The translations under genes and the position numbers were made by a program. The notes beneath the pieces were generated by a model, which ran no database searches, was not told the origin of the DNA, and saw only the letters and a list, made by a program, of their open reading frames with translations. Of a DNA stretch of 64,000 nt, positions 53,029 through 61,812 are shown piece after piece (position 1 is the stretch's first letter; the number at the start of each line of letters is the position of its first letter). This DNA is from CBDFLA01 sp965248915 (lineage in GTDB: Bacteria; Pseudomonadota; Alphaproteobacteria; M2410): positions 2,480,001-2,544,000 of the forward strand of contig OZ252216.1 in the NCBI GenBank assembly GCA_965248915.1, written 5' to 3'.

Positions 53029-53808
53029 CTACCAGTCATTCACCGCATGGAAATTCTCAAAACCGGCTTTCGTTGCCCATTTCTTCCACTCGCCACGGAT
53101 ACGTTTTGTTTCTGACGGAGAATTTATTCCGCGCCCCACGCCAATAATCTGAAGTTCCTTGCAACCTTTGAAAATCTTCTTGGTCTTCGGCAATTTCGCG
53201 TCGCGATGGATGAGGCGGGTGTACTCCGAATCTTCAACTCCGTCGGTTACCAACACAATTGTCGTCGGCAACTGACCGCAATCCACGTTAATGGCTGTTT
53301 CTTCAAGGAACGCGATAATGTTGGTCATATTCTGAGTTTGAAGTTTGCCTTGCTTGATCAACAAGGGAACGCCCTTGATCAACATAGTGATCTGGTTCTT
53401 CAGCACCTCAGGTTTGGCATAGACACTCACATCAGTATCAATCGCAAGAGGATTCTTTTCAGCGTCGTAGGAACCGAAGGACCGAACAGTCAGCTCGGAT
53501 CGATATTCAAGTTCGCCGACCATCTCGCCAACCCGGCGACCTGCTTTATAGGCATACATATTGTCGGTCACCAGAGGATTGCTAGCACTCAAATCTAGCC
53601 CGATGATCAAACGCGACGGACCACCATCGTCAGAAACCAAATGCAACAATTCGCTCTCACCGACACGACTGCTCACGTCGGAAACATCTTCGGCAAAAAT
53701 CGCGTTTTCTTTCATCAAGGCGACGCGCTCTTCCACCACATCGTCACCACCCATTGCAAAGAACCCGACGACCCCCGCTACCATTAAACCTATTGTCATG
53801 ATCTTCAT
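53029..53808 (-). CDS. von Willebrand factor A domain protein
   Basis: 259 aa with a short N-terminal membrane segment. The MIDAS motif DLSAS is at LIIGLDLSASNP (residues 68-79), and TIVLVTDGVED matches the vWA core strand with the third MIDAS Asp. It is 97 nt downstream of a large membrane protein gene on the same strand, and the two probably form a unit. Partner and function unknown. Confidence 0.75.
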   Translation of the reverse strand: MKIMTIGLMVAGVVGFFAMGGDDVVEERVALMKENAIFAEDVSDVSSRVGESELLHLVSDDGGPSRLIIGLDLSASNPLVTDNMYAYKAGRRVGEMVGELEYRSELTVRSFGSYDAEKNPLAIDTDVSVYAKPEVLKNQITMLIKGVPLLIKQGKLQTQNMTNIIAFLEETAINVDCGQLPTTIVLVTDGVEDSEYTRLIHRDAKLPKTKKIFKGCKELQIIGVGRGINSPSETKRIRGEWKKWATKAGFENFHAVNDW

Positions 53809-53905
53809 CCTCTTAACCTCAGAATAGACCTACTGGCTTTGACAAGATCTCCTAGTCCGCCAGGTTTCGAGTATGGGCGACAATTGTCGCCCATAACCTC
53901 AGATC

Positions 53906-55126
53906 TTATCGAGCGTGTAGTTGAAGGGCGATGGATTCGGCCCGGCGCAGACGCTCAGTCTGATATTGCCGCGTGCGATACTCGCGAGCCACCGTGAAGT
54001 TGCGAATGTTGTGCTCTGCCCAAAGCAAGAACAAGGCACCAACGCTAGCAACAATCAGGAAAATGGCGGAAAGCGCGATCATCCAACCCATGGCATCATA
54101 GACAGCCAACTGTTCCAACCATGCGGGCAGAACAACTTCGCTGGCAGCACTGGAAGCCTCGGTTGCATCACCCTGCAGACCTAAAGACGTTAAAGCGTCA
54201 CCGATGGCGGTGGTACTTGTATCCCGGCCAGCCAATGTCGCTTGGTTGTCATTAGGCAATGAATTGTGTGCATACAAGAAGCCAATTGACAGCATCATGC
54301 CCATTGTCATCAGGAACAAGAGCCCTGTGAAACCAGCAAGTGCCCAACGAGGTAAGTGACGCAAGACCAAGTGAATACCAATTGTGGCAAAGAGAACTTG
54401 GAACGATTTGAACGTGACGCTATTTGCTAGTTCTGGCGGCAACTGCATGTACTCATTGACCATAGCTTGGTGCCAGAATTCTTTGATGATGTTGTAGTCA
54501 ACAAAGAGAGCCGCTGCGACGATCAAAATCGAAACCACCGCACTACCCAAATACAACCCGGTGAACCGGTGATAACGGCGCGATTGCTCTACATTGGCAG
54601 CTATCATGCGGTCTTGCTTGTGCATTTGGCGGCTAGGTTCAATCATCGACCCTTGGTCGCCATTTGCATATTCATCTTCGTCTTTGTTGCGTCTAAAGAG
54701 ACCGCCTTTTGAATTTCCGCGACCGCTGAGACCGCCTTTGCCTCTTTTGTAGTTGCGGTAGTTGAAACGTGGACCCCAAGTAGGGTGATCCAATTCCTGG
54801 CTCAACTCTTCTCGCTTGCCATCGATATATTGTTGGACGGCGAGCTTGGCAGTTGCTTCATCAGGATAAAGTTCTACTTGACCATTTGAACGCATCGCCA
54901 GTTCTTCCTGGCAGCGGATGGCCATGATCTCATCGATCAAACCTTCTTCAGGATCCTTTTTGACCACTGCGTCATACATCCGGTCATACATGGCCTGACC
55001 AATGGTCGGCCGCGTTGCGTTGCGCATCTCACGATGACGCTTTCCACGCTCTTGCGGTTCTTGATTCGGAAATTGTTCGACAGCACCGTATTCGGCATGT
55101 CCTTGTGTGTTTCTGAAGTCGCTCAT
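53906..55126 (-). CDS. Large hypothetical membrane protein
   Basis: 406 aa. The N-terminal 190 residues are hydrophilic and Arg/Gln-rich, followed by membrane segments at about 196-216, 245-265, 270-293 and 346-366, and a C-terminal charged tail with RTRQYQTERLRRAE. I see no family motif. It is co-directional with the vWA protein. The helically phased repeat array lies 230-300 bp upstream of its start. Confidence 0.6.
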   Translation of the reverse strand: MSDFRNTQGHAEYGAVEQFPNQEPQERGKRHREMRNATRPTIGQAMYDRMYDAVVKKDPEEGLIDEIMAIRCQEELAMRSNGQVELYPDEATAKLAVQQYIDGKREELSQELDHPTWGPRFNYRNYKRGKGGLSGRGNSKGGLFRRNKDEDEYANGDQGSMIEPSRQMHKQDRMIAANVEQSRRYHRFTGLYLGSAVVSILIVAAALFVDYNIIKEFWHQAMVNEYMQLPPELANSVTFKSFQVLFATIGIHLVLRHLPRWALAGFTGLLFLMTMGMMLSIGFLYAHNSLPNDNQATLAGRDTSTTAIGDALTSLGLQGDATEASSAASEVVLPAWLEQLAVYDAMGWMIALSAIFLIVASVGALFLLWAEHNIRNFTVAREYRTRQYQTERLRRAESIALQLHAR

Positions 55127-55546
55127 CTCGTATCCCTCGCGTTTTTCTGCTTATTTCCAACCTCGACTTTGGTCCTAAGCAGCATGTTTTTCGCTCAAGT
55201 TCCGGCTGGACTAATTTTGGTCGTCCGATACCGAATTACGCATTTACTGGGTGGGAAACTCTACTACGCCCCGAACTCTTTACTCCCCAGCGCGCCACCT
55301 CCTTCTGGCTTTGCGCCCCGCCCGGGCCGACACGCCCGTTTGGTTAATGATGAGTAAAGGGCTCAAATGGGGCACTCAAAGGGGCCAATTAGGGCAATGC
55401 TGGGGCAAATAAGGCAAACCTAGGGCACAACTAGATACTCGCATAACACGAGCCCCAACATTTCTGCAGGAAATATGAATCGGGTGGGGAGCCCATAAAA
55501 CCACGCCGACGGCACAAACCGTACGGATTTGAGAGCCTTTTTGGGC
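55127..55546. other. 420-bp gene-free region with the phased array
   Basis: Contains a GC-rich tract around 55290-55340 and the array at 55358-55430. No frame looks coding. It should hold the promoter of the leftward membrane-protein gene. Confidence 0.55.
55358..55430. repeat. Phased GGGC array, about 10.7-bp period
   Basis: Seven copies of GGGC or GGC occur at 55359, 55370, 55382, 55392, 55403, 55412 and 55423, most in the context (A/T)GGGGCA(A)A. Spacing of 10-12 bp puts all on one face of the DNA. It lies in a gene-free stretch between the membrane protein gene and the DUF1801 gene. Confidence 0.55.
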
Positions 55547-55954
55547 TTACAGGTGATAGGTCAAAGCACGCCGGACCAGGATCTCCAACTTGTCAAAAGG
55601 GAGGTCTTCACCAACTAGAAAATGTATCGCTCGATTGCCTTCATAATCAAAGTCATCCGGAAACAAGATCTGGAAGTCTGAAATGATAGAAGTCTGGCAA
55701 TGGACAAAAACAGCAAACCCACCCTTTTTCGGTAGTCCAAGCCGGATCGTCGATCCTGACTTTGTATCAGGAGTTAGATAGGCCGGTTGCGACCATTTCA
55801 GCATTTCATGAACAACCCCAGCCTCTGGGGTCTTTGTTGCAACATCGAAAATCAACTTTCGAAGGCCCAGCAATCCCTGACGTTCCGCAAGAGGAAAGGC
55901 AGCAAACTTGGCTTTCACGTCGGGATCTTCAAATGGATATCGTTGCTTAGGCAT
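55547..55954 (-). CDS. DUF1801 domain protein
   Basis: 135 aa. LLGLRKLIFDVATKTPEAGVVHEMLKWSQPAYL and GSTIRLGLPKKGGFAVFVHC are characteristic of the DUF1801/YdhG family (described by segments). Function not established. ATG 55954 is preferred to the upstream GTG, which lies inside the mutase gene. It probably shares a transcript with ecm. Confidence 0.78.
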   Translation of the reverse strand: MPKQRYPFEDPDVKAKFAAFPLAERQGLLGLRKLIFDVATKTPEAGVVHEMLKWSQPAYLTPDTKSGSTIRLGLPKKGGFAVFVHCQTSIISDFQILFPDDFDYEGNRAIHFLVGEDLPFDKLEILVRRALTYHL

Positions 55955-55967
55955 GGACGGATCCACC

Positions 55968-58025
55968 CTACTCACTCACAGACTCATCCACGATCTCAAC
56001 GATCTCGCGCATGATGTCGGAGACTTGATAGTCCTTAGGCGTAAAGACAGCGGCTACGCCCGCGGCTTTAAGGGCGGCCGCATCTTCCGGCGGAACGATG
56101 CCGCCCACAATGACCGGAATATGAGAAAGGCCTTCATCGTGCATTTGCCCCATCAGGTCTTTCACCAAAGGCATATGAGAACCCGACAAAACCGACACAC
56201 CGACCGCGTGCACCTGACCATCCTTAGCGGCATGAGATATTTGTTCAGGCGTCAAGCGAATGCCGTCATAAACTACATCCATGCCGCAATCTCGCGCCCG
56301 CACTGCAATCTGTTCAGCCCCATTGGAGTGTCCGTCGAGGCCTGGTTTGCCCACCAACAACTTCAACCGCTTACCCAATTTCTTCGAAACCCGGTCCACT
56401 TCTTCTCGGATCGGGTCGAGATCTTCCGCAATATCATTGGACGCAGCCTTGCTGACGCCGGTAGGCGCGCGGTACTCGCCAAACACATCGCGCAAAGTTT
56501 TTGCCCACTCACCGGTTGTCGCTCCCGCTTTCGCGGCCTCAATCGATGCGGGCATGATGTTCGTGCCTTCTTTGGCTGCGGTCTTAAGATCCACCAGCGC
56601 ATGCTCAACACGCTTATTGTCCCGCGCCTCCCGCCAAGCGTTGAGGCGGGCAATCTGATCTTCCTCAACACCTTCCGGGATGGTCAAAAATCCGCCATCA
56701 TCTGAAGCCGCCAAGGGTGAGACTTCGCTTTGTTCAAACTTGTTCACCCCCACTACGATCTGTTCACCGGACTCAATGCGCGCCACCCGCGTGGCATTTG
56801 ATTCGACGAGGCGTTCTTTCAAATAGCCTGTATCAATCGCCGCAACTGCACCGCCTAGATCTTCGATGTTCCTGAGTTCCCGACGCGCTTCAGCTTTGAG
56901 TTCTTCGACCTTCTTGTTTATGGCCGCAGACCCATTGAAGATGTCATCATACTCAAGAAGATCCGTCTCAAACGCCAAGATCTGTTGCATACGAATAGAC
57001 CATTGCTGGTCCCAAGGTCGAGGCAAACCAAGCGCTTCGTTCCAAGCAGGCAATTGCACAGCGCGGGCCCGAGCGTCCTTTGACAAGACAACTGCAAGCA
57101 TCTCCAAAATGATACGGTAGACGTTGTTTTCCGGCTGCTGCTCGGTCAGCCCCAGAGAGTTAACTTGCACACCGTATCGGAACCGTCGAAGCTTAGGATC
57201 TTCAACCCCGTAGCGTTCTCTCGTGATCTCATCCCACAAATCGACAAACGCGCGCATCTTGCAAAGTTCGGTAACAAATCGAATACCCGCATTCACAAAA
57301 AAGCTAATGCGCCCAACCACCGTTGGAAAATCGTCATCCGGCACCTGACCTGAAGCTTTCACTTCATCCAGAACACCGATGGCTGTGGCCAAGGCGAAGG
57401 CAAGTTCTTGCACCGGCGTCGCGCCAGCCTCTTGTAGATGATAGCTGCACACATTGGTCGGGTTGAACTTTGGGAGTTCGCGGTACGCGAAACTTATGAC
57501 ATCGCTGGTGAGTTTGAGACTTGCCGCCGGAGGAAAGATGTAAGTTCCTCGTGACAAATATTCCTTCACAATATCGTTTTGTGTTGTGCCTTGAAGGTCG
57601 CTTCGCAACGCCCCTTGTTCTTCAGCGACCGCCGTATAGAGCGCAAGCAGCCAGGGCGCTGTCGCATTGATCGTCAGCGACGTGTTCATTTTGCGCAAAG
57701 GGATATCTTCAAACAACGACCGCATATCGCCGAGATGAGAAATCGGCACCCCGACTTTGCCTACTTCACCGCGGGCAAGAACATGATCGGAATCATAACC
57801 CGTTTGGGTCGGCAGATCGAAAGCCACAGAAAGGCCGGTCTGGCCTTTTCCCAAGTTAGACCTGTAGAGCTCATTTGAGGCTTTCGCGGTGGAATGGCCC
57901 GCATAAGTCCGGATAATCCAGGGTCGGTCCTTCACCGGTCCGTCACCCTCTTTTCCCTTACTCAATCCCATCTCCTCCGTCTCGCAGATAAGGGCAGCCG
58001 CCCTTACAGTCTCTACTATACTCAT
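55968..58025 (-). CDS. ecm: Ethylmalonyl-CoA mutase (MeaA type)
   Basis: B12-dependent conversion of ethylmalonyl-CoA to methylsuccinyl-CoA, 685 aa. The N-terminal (beta/alpha)8 domain has RTYAGHSTAKASNELYR and TGLSVAFDLPTQTGYDSDH (about 40-75), and the C-terminal cobalamin domain has the DxHxxG motif LDGHSNGAEQ, GGIVPPED and the Ser segment SVLSGSH. A second start at 57971 is possible and would give 667 aa. It diverges from ccr, whose product feeds it. Confidence 0.92.
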   Translation of the reverse strand: MSIVETVRAAALICETEEMGLSKGKEGDGPVKDRPWIIRTYAGHSTAKASNELYRSNLGKGQTGLSVAFDLPTQTGYDSDHVLARGEVGKVGVPISHLGDMRSLFEDIPLRKMNTSLTINATAPWLLALYTAVAEEQGALRSDLQGTTQNDIVKEYLSRGTYIFPPAASLKLTSDVISFAYRELPKFNPTNVCSYHLQEAGATPVQELAFALATAIGVLDEVKASGQVPDDDFPTVVGRISFFVNAGIRFVTELCKMRAFVDLWDEITRERYGVEDPKLRRFRYGVQVNSLGLTEQQPENNVYRIILEMLAVVLSKDARARAVQLPAWNEALGLPRPWDQQWSIRMQQILAFETDLLEYDDIFNGSAAINKKVEELKAEARRELRNIEDLGGAVAAIDTGYLKERLVESNATRVARIESGEQIVVGVNKFEQSEVSPLAASDDGGFLTIPEGVEEDQIARLNAWREARDNKRVEHALVDLKTAAKEGTNIMPASIEAAKAGATTGEWAKTLRDVFGEYRAPTGVSKAASNDIAEDLDPIREEVDRVSKKLGKRLKLLVGKPGLDGHSNGAEQIAVRARDCGMDVVYDGIRLTPEQISHAAKDGQVHAVGVSVLSGSHMPLVKDLMGQMHDEGLSHIPVIVGGIVPPEDAAALKAAGVAAVFTPKDYQVSDIMREIVEIVDESVSE

Positions 58026-58123
58026 TTCATCTGATTCGAGCCCACGTCACATTTACGGTCCCAAGATGATGTCATTTGTTGCGAGTGGCGTTTCGGTCGC
58101 GAAATTATCTTACTTTGTGCTGC

Positions 58124-58144
58124 ATTGCAAAAAAACCTTGCAAA
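58124..58144. promoter_or_regulatory. Paired TTGCAAA boxes between ecm and ccr
   Basis: ATTGCAAA and CTTGCAAA are separated by 5 nt. Short-chain fatty acyl-CoA regulators (ScfR/PccR, RamB-like) recognise tandem TTTGCAAA boxes near propionyl-CoA and ethylmalonyl-CoA pathway genes. Placement 130 bp before ccr and 100 bp from ecm suits a shared regulator. Inferred from motif. Confidence 0.45.
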
Positions 58145-58277
58145 GCCCCATTTGATGCCTAATCATCGCCCGCCAAAGAGCCAGAAAAGAGACGAAACCA
58201 CCGGATGAACAGCCACTCAACGAGGCAATCAAGTCCGAGGTTCTAAGACCCAATGAATTGCGCCACAGGAGGAAGAC

Positions 58278-59582
58278 ATGGCCACCACAGACACCACGAA
58301 GGACGACGCCAAAGAAGCGACGCCCGAGGTTCTGAAAGATCTCTATGAAGTGGGAGAGATCCCCCCTGTCGGGCATGTCCCACAAAACATGTATGCCTGG
58401 GCCATCCGCCGCGAGCGCCACGGCGCGCCTGAGGAGGCCATGCAGGTCGAAGTTGTTCCAACACCTGAGATCGACAGCCATGAAGTGCTGGTTTTCGTCA
58501 TGGCGGCAGGCGTCAACTACAACGGTGTGTGGGCTGGACTGGGCACGCCGATTTCTCCATTTGATGTCCACAAAGCCGACTATCACGTGGCCGGGTCCGA
58601 TGCCGCAGGCATTGTTTATGCGGTTGGCTCCAAAGTGACACGCTGGAACGTTGGCGATGAAGTGGTTGTTCATTGTAACCAAGACGACGGCGAGGACGAA
58701 GAATGTAACGGCGGAGATCCGATGTTCTCTCCCAGCCAACGCATTTGGGGTTATGAAACCCCAGACGGAGCTTTCGCGCAATTCACCCGGGTTCAGTCTC
58801 AACAATTGATGCCACGGCCGCGACATCTCACATGGGAAGAGTCAGGCTGTTACGTCCTCACATTGGCCACAGCTTACCGTATGCTGTTTGGCCACCGCCC
58901 TCACATCCTAAGACCTGGGCACAATGTATTGGTTTGGGGGGCTTCAGGCGGACTGGGGTCTTTCGCGACACAACTTTGCGCGGTCTCCGGCGCTAACGCC
59001 ATCGGCGTCGTGTCCGACGATTCCAAACGTGACTTCGTGCTGTCCATGGGCGCCAAAGCGGTCATCAATCGCAAAGAATTTAACTGCTGGGGCCAATTGC
59101 CTGAGGTCAACGGCGAGGGCTTTGGCGACTACATGAAGGAAGTTCGAAAGTTCGGTAAAGCCATCTGGGACATCACCGGCAAAGGCAACGATGTCGACTT
59201 TGTGTTTGAACATCCAGGTGAGGCCACCTTCCCCGTCTCAGTCAATGTTGTGAAACGCGGCGGCATGGTCGTTATTTGTGCCGGCACCACCGGCTACAAT
59301 CTGACCATCGATGCGCGCTTCCTGTGGATGCGGCAAAAGCGGGTTCAAGGCTCGCACTTTGCCAACCTCAAACAGGCCGCCCAAGCTAACAAACTCGTCA
59401 TCGACCGACGCATCGATCCTTGCATGTCGGAAGTCTTTTCCTGGGACGACATACCGCGCGCCCATACCAAAATGTGGAAGAACGAACACCTGCCTGGCAA
59501 CATGGCTGTTCTTGTTTCCGCCAAACGTCCCGGCATGCGCACGCTCGAAGAAGCCATTGAAGCCGGCAACCAAGGGGCTTGA
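58278..59582 (+). CDS. ccr: Crotonyl-CoA carboxylase/reductase
   Basis: NADPH-dependent reductive carboxylation of crotonyl-CoA to ethylmalonyl-CoA, 434 aa, full length. MDR-superfamily signatures include FVMAAGVNYNGVWAGLGTPI (near residue 75), HVAGSDAAGIV, the nucleotide site VLVWGASGGLGSFATQLC and WGYETPDGAFAQF. GGAGGAAG precedes the ATG. With ecm and mcd it makes the core of the ethylmalonyl-CoA pathway. Confidence 0.95.
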   Translation: MATTDTTKDDAKEATPEVLKDLYEVGEIPPVGHVPQNMYAWAIRRERHGAPEEAMQVEVVPTPEIDSHEVLVFVMAAGVNYNGVWAGLGTPISPFDVHKADYHVAGSDAAGIVYAVGSKVTRWNVGDEVVVHCNQDDGEDEECNGGDPMFSPSQRIWGYETPDGAFAQFTRVQSQQLMPRPRHLTWEESGCYVLTLATAYRMLFGHRPHILRPGHNVLVWGASGGLGSFATQLCAVSGANAIGVVSDDSKRDFVLSMGAKAVINRKEFNCWGQLPEVNGEGFGDYMKEVRKFGKAIWDITGKGNDVDFVFEHPGEATFPVSVNVVKRGGMVVICAGTTGYNLTIDARFLWMRQKRVQGSHFANLKQAAQANKLVIDRRIDPCMSEVFSWDDIPRAHTKMWKNEHLPGNMAVLVSAKRPGMRTLEEAIEAGNQGA

Positions 59583-59588
59583 GGGGAA

Positions 59589-59697
59589 GACCCCTCACCT
59601 GGTTCGCTTCCGCTCACCACCTCTCCCCAAGGAGAGGGTCATTTCACCTCTCCCTCGGGAGAGGTCCACGAGACGAAGTCGCGTGGGGTGAGGGGCA
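59589..59697. repeat. Cloverleaf-like palindromic repeat
   Basis: Outer arms CCCCTCACC (59591-59599) and GGTGAGGGG (59687-59695) enclose three hairpins: CCTCTCC/GGAGAGG (59620-59637), ACCTCTCCC/GGGAGAGGT (59646-59665) and CCACG/CGTGG (59666-59686). This resembles interspersed palindromic elements of alphaproteobacterial genomes. It lies between ccr and mcd and could lower read-through or stabilise the upstream mRNA. I cannot count copies from one window. Confidence 0.75.
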
Positions 59698-59728
59698 AGT
59701 GTTGACGAACTGATTAGGACATCGACCC

Positions 59729-61399
59729 ATGACTGCGCCCATTCTTAACAATCTCCTCACCCTATGTGCCGATGCGTTTGCAACCATCGAAGGCGTCTAT
59801 GAGACGGCCCGCGCCAAGGTTCGCGACCGGGTCAGTGAAGACGGCAAGGTCTCAACCAAACTCATCGATGCTAATCAGAACATCGCTCACGGACTATCCT
59901 GGGTCGCGACTTACGTCGAAGCCTTGCGTGAGATGTTGAATTGGGCCCGAGCACTGGAGGCGGAAGGCAGGCTCGGCGACTTTGAAAAACTCATCCTGCA
60001 AGCCGCCTACGCCGAATACACTGCTCAAATCGGCGGCGGCATCCCCATGAGCCAAGGCGAGATCATCCGCCTGATGGACTTAGGGCTTGACGGCAGCGAC
60101 CTTGCCAAACTTGGTACAGACGCCATTCGCCAACTGGTCACCGAAGGCTACACCCAAGACGTCAAGAACGCGCTCGCCGAACTCATTGGCGCCAATACCG
60201 GCAGTGCCACCTTCGGCGACACAGGCCTCGACGAAACCTACACCATGATCCGTGATCAGTTTCGCCGCTTCGCCGATGAGAAAGTTGTTGAACAATCCCA
60301 TCATTGGCATCTAAACGACGACTTCATTCCCATGGATGTGCTCAATCAAATGGGTGAGCTCGGCGTCTTTGGCCTGACCATTCCCGAAGAGTTCGGCGGA
60401 TTGGGCATGGGCAAAACCGCCATGTGCGTCGTGTCAGAAGAATTGTCCCGTGGCTACATCGGGGTTGGGTCGCTAGGCACGCGCTCCGAGATTGCGGCCG
60501 AACTCATTCTTGGCGGCGGCACCGACGCACAAAAAGCCCATTGGCTCCCTAAAATTGCTTCAGCCGAAGTGCTCCCCACAGCCGTTTTCACAGAACCCAA
60601 CACTGGGTCTGATCTTGGCTCCTTGCGCACCCGCGCAACAAAGCAAGGCGACGTCTACAAAGTCACCGGCAACAAAACCTGGATCACCCACGCCTCTCGT
60701 ACCGACATCATGACACTGCTCGTGCGCACCAATCCAGAAGCGCCGGGCTACCGCGGCCTTTCCATGTTCATCGCGGAAAAACCAAGAAGCGATGACGACG
60801 ACAATCCTTTCCCGGCCGAAGGCATGACAGGCGGTGAAATCGAAGTGCTCGGCTATCGCGGCATGAAGGAATACGAAATCGGCTTTGATAACTTCGAGGT
60901 CAAAGCAGAAAACTTGCTGGGCGGCGAAGAAGGTCAAGGCTTCAAGCAGCTCATGCAGACCTTTGAATCAGCCCGCATCCAAACAGCCGCCCGCGCCATT
61001 GGTGTTGCCCAATCCGCACTCGAAGTCGGCTTGGCTTACGCTCAAGACCGCCAACAATTTGGTCACGCAATTTTTCAGTTCCCGCGCGTCAAGAACAAAC
61101 TCGTCGCCATGGTGGTTGAAATCATGATTGCGCGGCAACTCACTTATTACTCCGCCCGTCAAAAAGACGAGGACCGCCGCTGTGACTTAGAAGCCGGCAT
61201 GGCCAAGCTCCTCGGCGCCCGGGTCGCCTGGGCCGCCGCCGACAACGCCCTGCAAATCCATGGTGGCAATGGCTTTGCACTGGAGTATCCGGTGAGCCGC
61301 ATCCTGTGCGACGCCCGTATCCTCAGCATCTTTGAAGGCGCCGCTGAGATCCAAGCCCAAGTCATCGCACGACGCCTACTCGAGGGTGCGCGAAACTAG
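59729..61399 (+). CDS. mcd: Methylsuccinyl-CoA dehydrogenase
   Basis: 556-aa ACAD with the N-terminal extension of about 150 residues that marks this enzyme (LSWVATYVEALREMLNWARAL and TAQIGGGIPMSQGEIIRL). The ACAD core runs from about 165 to 555 with VFTEPNTGSDLGSLRTRA and IHGGNGFALEYPVSRIL. It oxidises (2S)-methylsuccinyl-CoA to mesaconyl-C1-CoA, the step after Ecm. Position beside ccr and ecm confirms the assignment. Confidence 0.93.
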   Translation: MTAPILNNLLTLCADAFATIEGVYETARAKVRDRVSEDGKVSTKLIDANQNIAHGLSWVATYVEALREMLNWARALEAEGRLGDFEKLILQAAYAEYTAQIGGGIPMSQGEIIRLMDLGLDGSDLAKLGTDAIRQLVTEGYTQDVKNALAELIGANTGSATFGDTGLDETYTMIRDQFRRFADEKVVEQSHHWHLNDDFIPMDVLNQMGELGVFGLTIPEEFGGLGMGKTAMCVVSEELSRGYIGVGSLGTRSEIAAELILGGGTDAQKAHWLPKIASAEVLPTAVFTEPNTGSDLGSLRTRATKQGDVYKVTGNKTWITHASRTDIMTLLVRTNPEAPGYRGLSMFIAEKPRSDDDDNPFPAEGMTGGEIEVLGYRGMKEYEIGFDNFEVKAENLLGGEEGQGFKQLMQTFESARIQTAARAIGVAQSALEVGLAYAQDRQQFGHAIFQFPRVKNKLVAMVVEIMIARQLTYYSARQKDEDRRCDLEAGMAKLLGARVAWAAADNALQIHGGNGFALEYPVSRILCDARILSIFEGAAEIQAQVIARRLLEGARN

Positions 61400-61407
61400 A
61401 GGTCCCC

Positions 61408-61761
61408 ATGGACGTCATCAACCTGCAAGAAAAGTTTGCCGCCTTCTCAGATCACTGGTCGCCTAAGATCGTCGCGGCCTTGAACGATACCCATGTCAAA
61501 ATCGCGAAAGTGCAAGGCATCTTTCCTTGGCACAAACACGACGATACCGACGAACTTTTTCTGGTGATCAAAGGCACCCTCATCATTGAGATGCGCGACA
61601 CTTCAGTCACACTGAATGAAGGCGAACTCTATGTGGTACCGAAAGGCGTCGAACACGCCCCACGCGCTGATGAAGAGTGCCAGATCCTATTGTTAGAACC
61701 CGCTGGCACCCGCAACACCGGCGATGACGACGCGACCGGCACCACCGGTGAGTGGATTTAG
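61408..61761 (+). CDS. Cupin domain protein
   Basis: Single-domain cupin of 117 aa. Metal-binding motif 1 is seen as GIFPWHKHDDTDELFLVIKG and motif 2 as LYVVPKGVEHAPRADEE. Starts 8 nt after mcd and is likely co-transcribed. The substrate or ligand is unknown. Confidence 0.88.
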   Translation: MDVINLQEKFAAFSDHWSPKIVAALNDTHVKIAKVQGIFPWHKHDDTDELFLVIKGTLIIEMRDTSVTLNEGELYVVPKGVEHAPRADEECQILLLEPAGTRNTGDDDATGTTGEWI

Positions 61762-61812
61762 ACACAACTAACAATTGATAACCTCGCCCATTTCTTGGTA
61801 AGAATATGAAAT

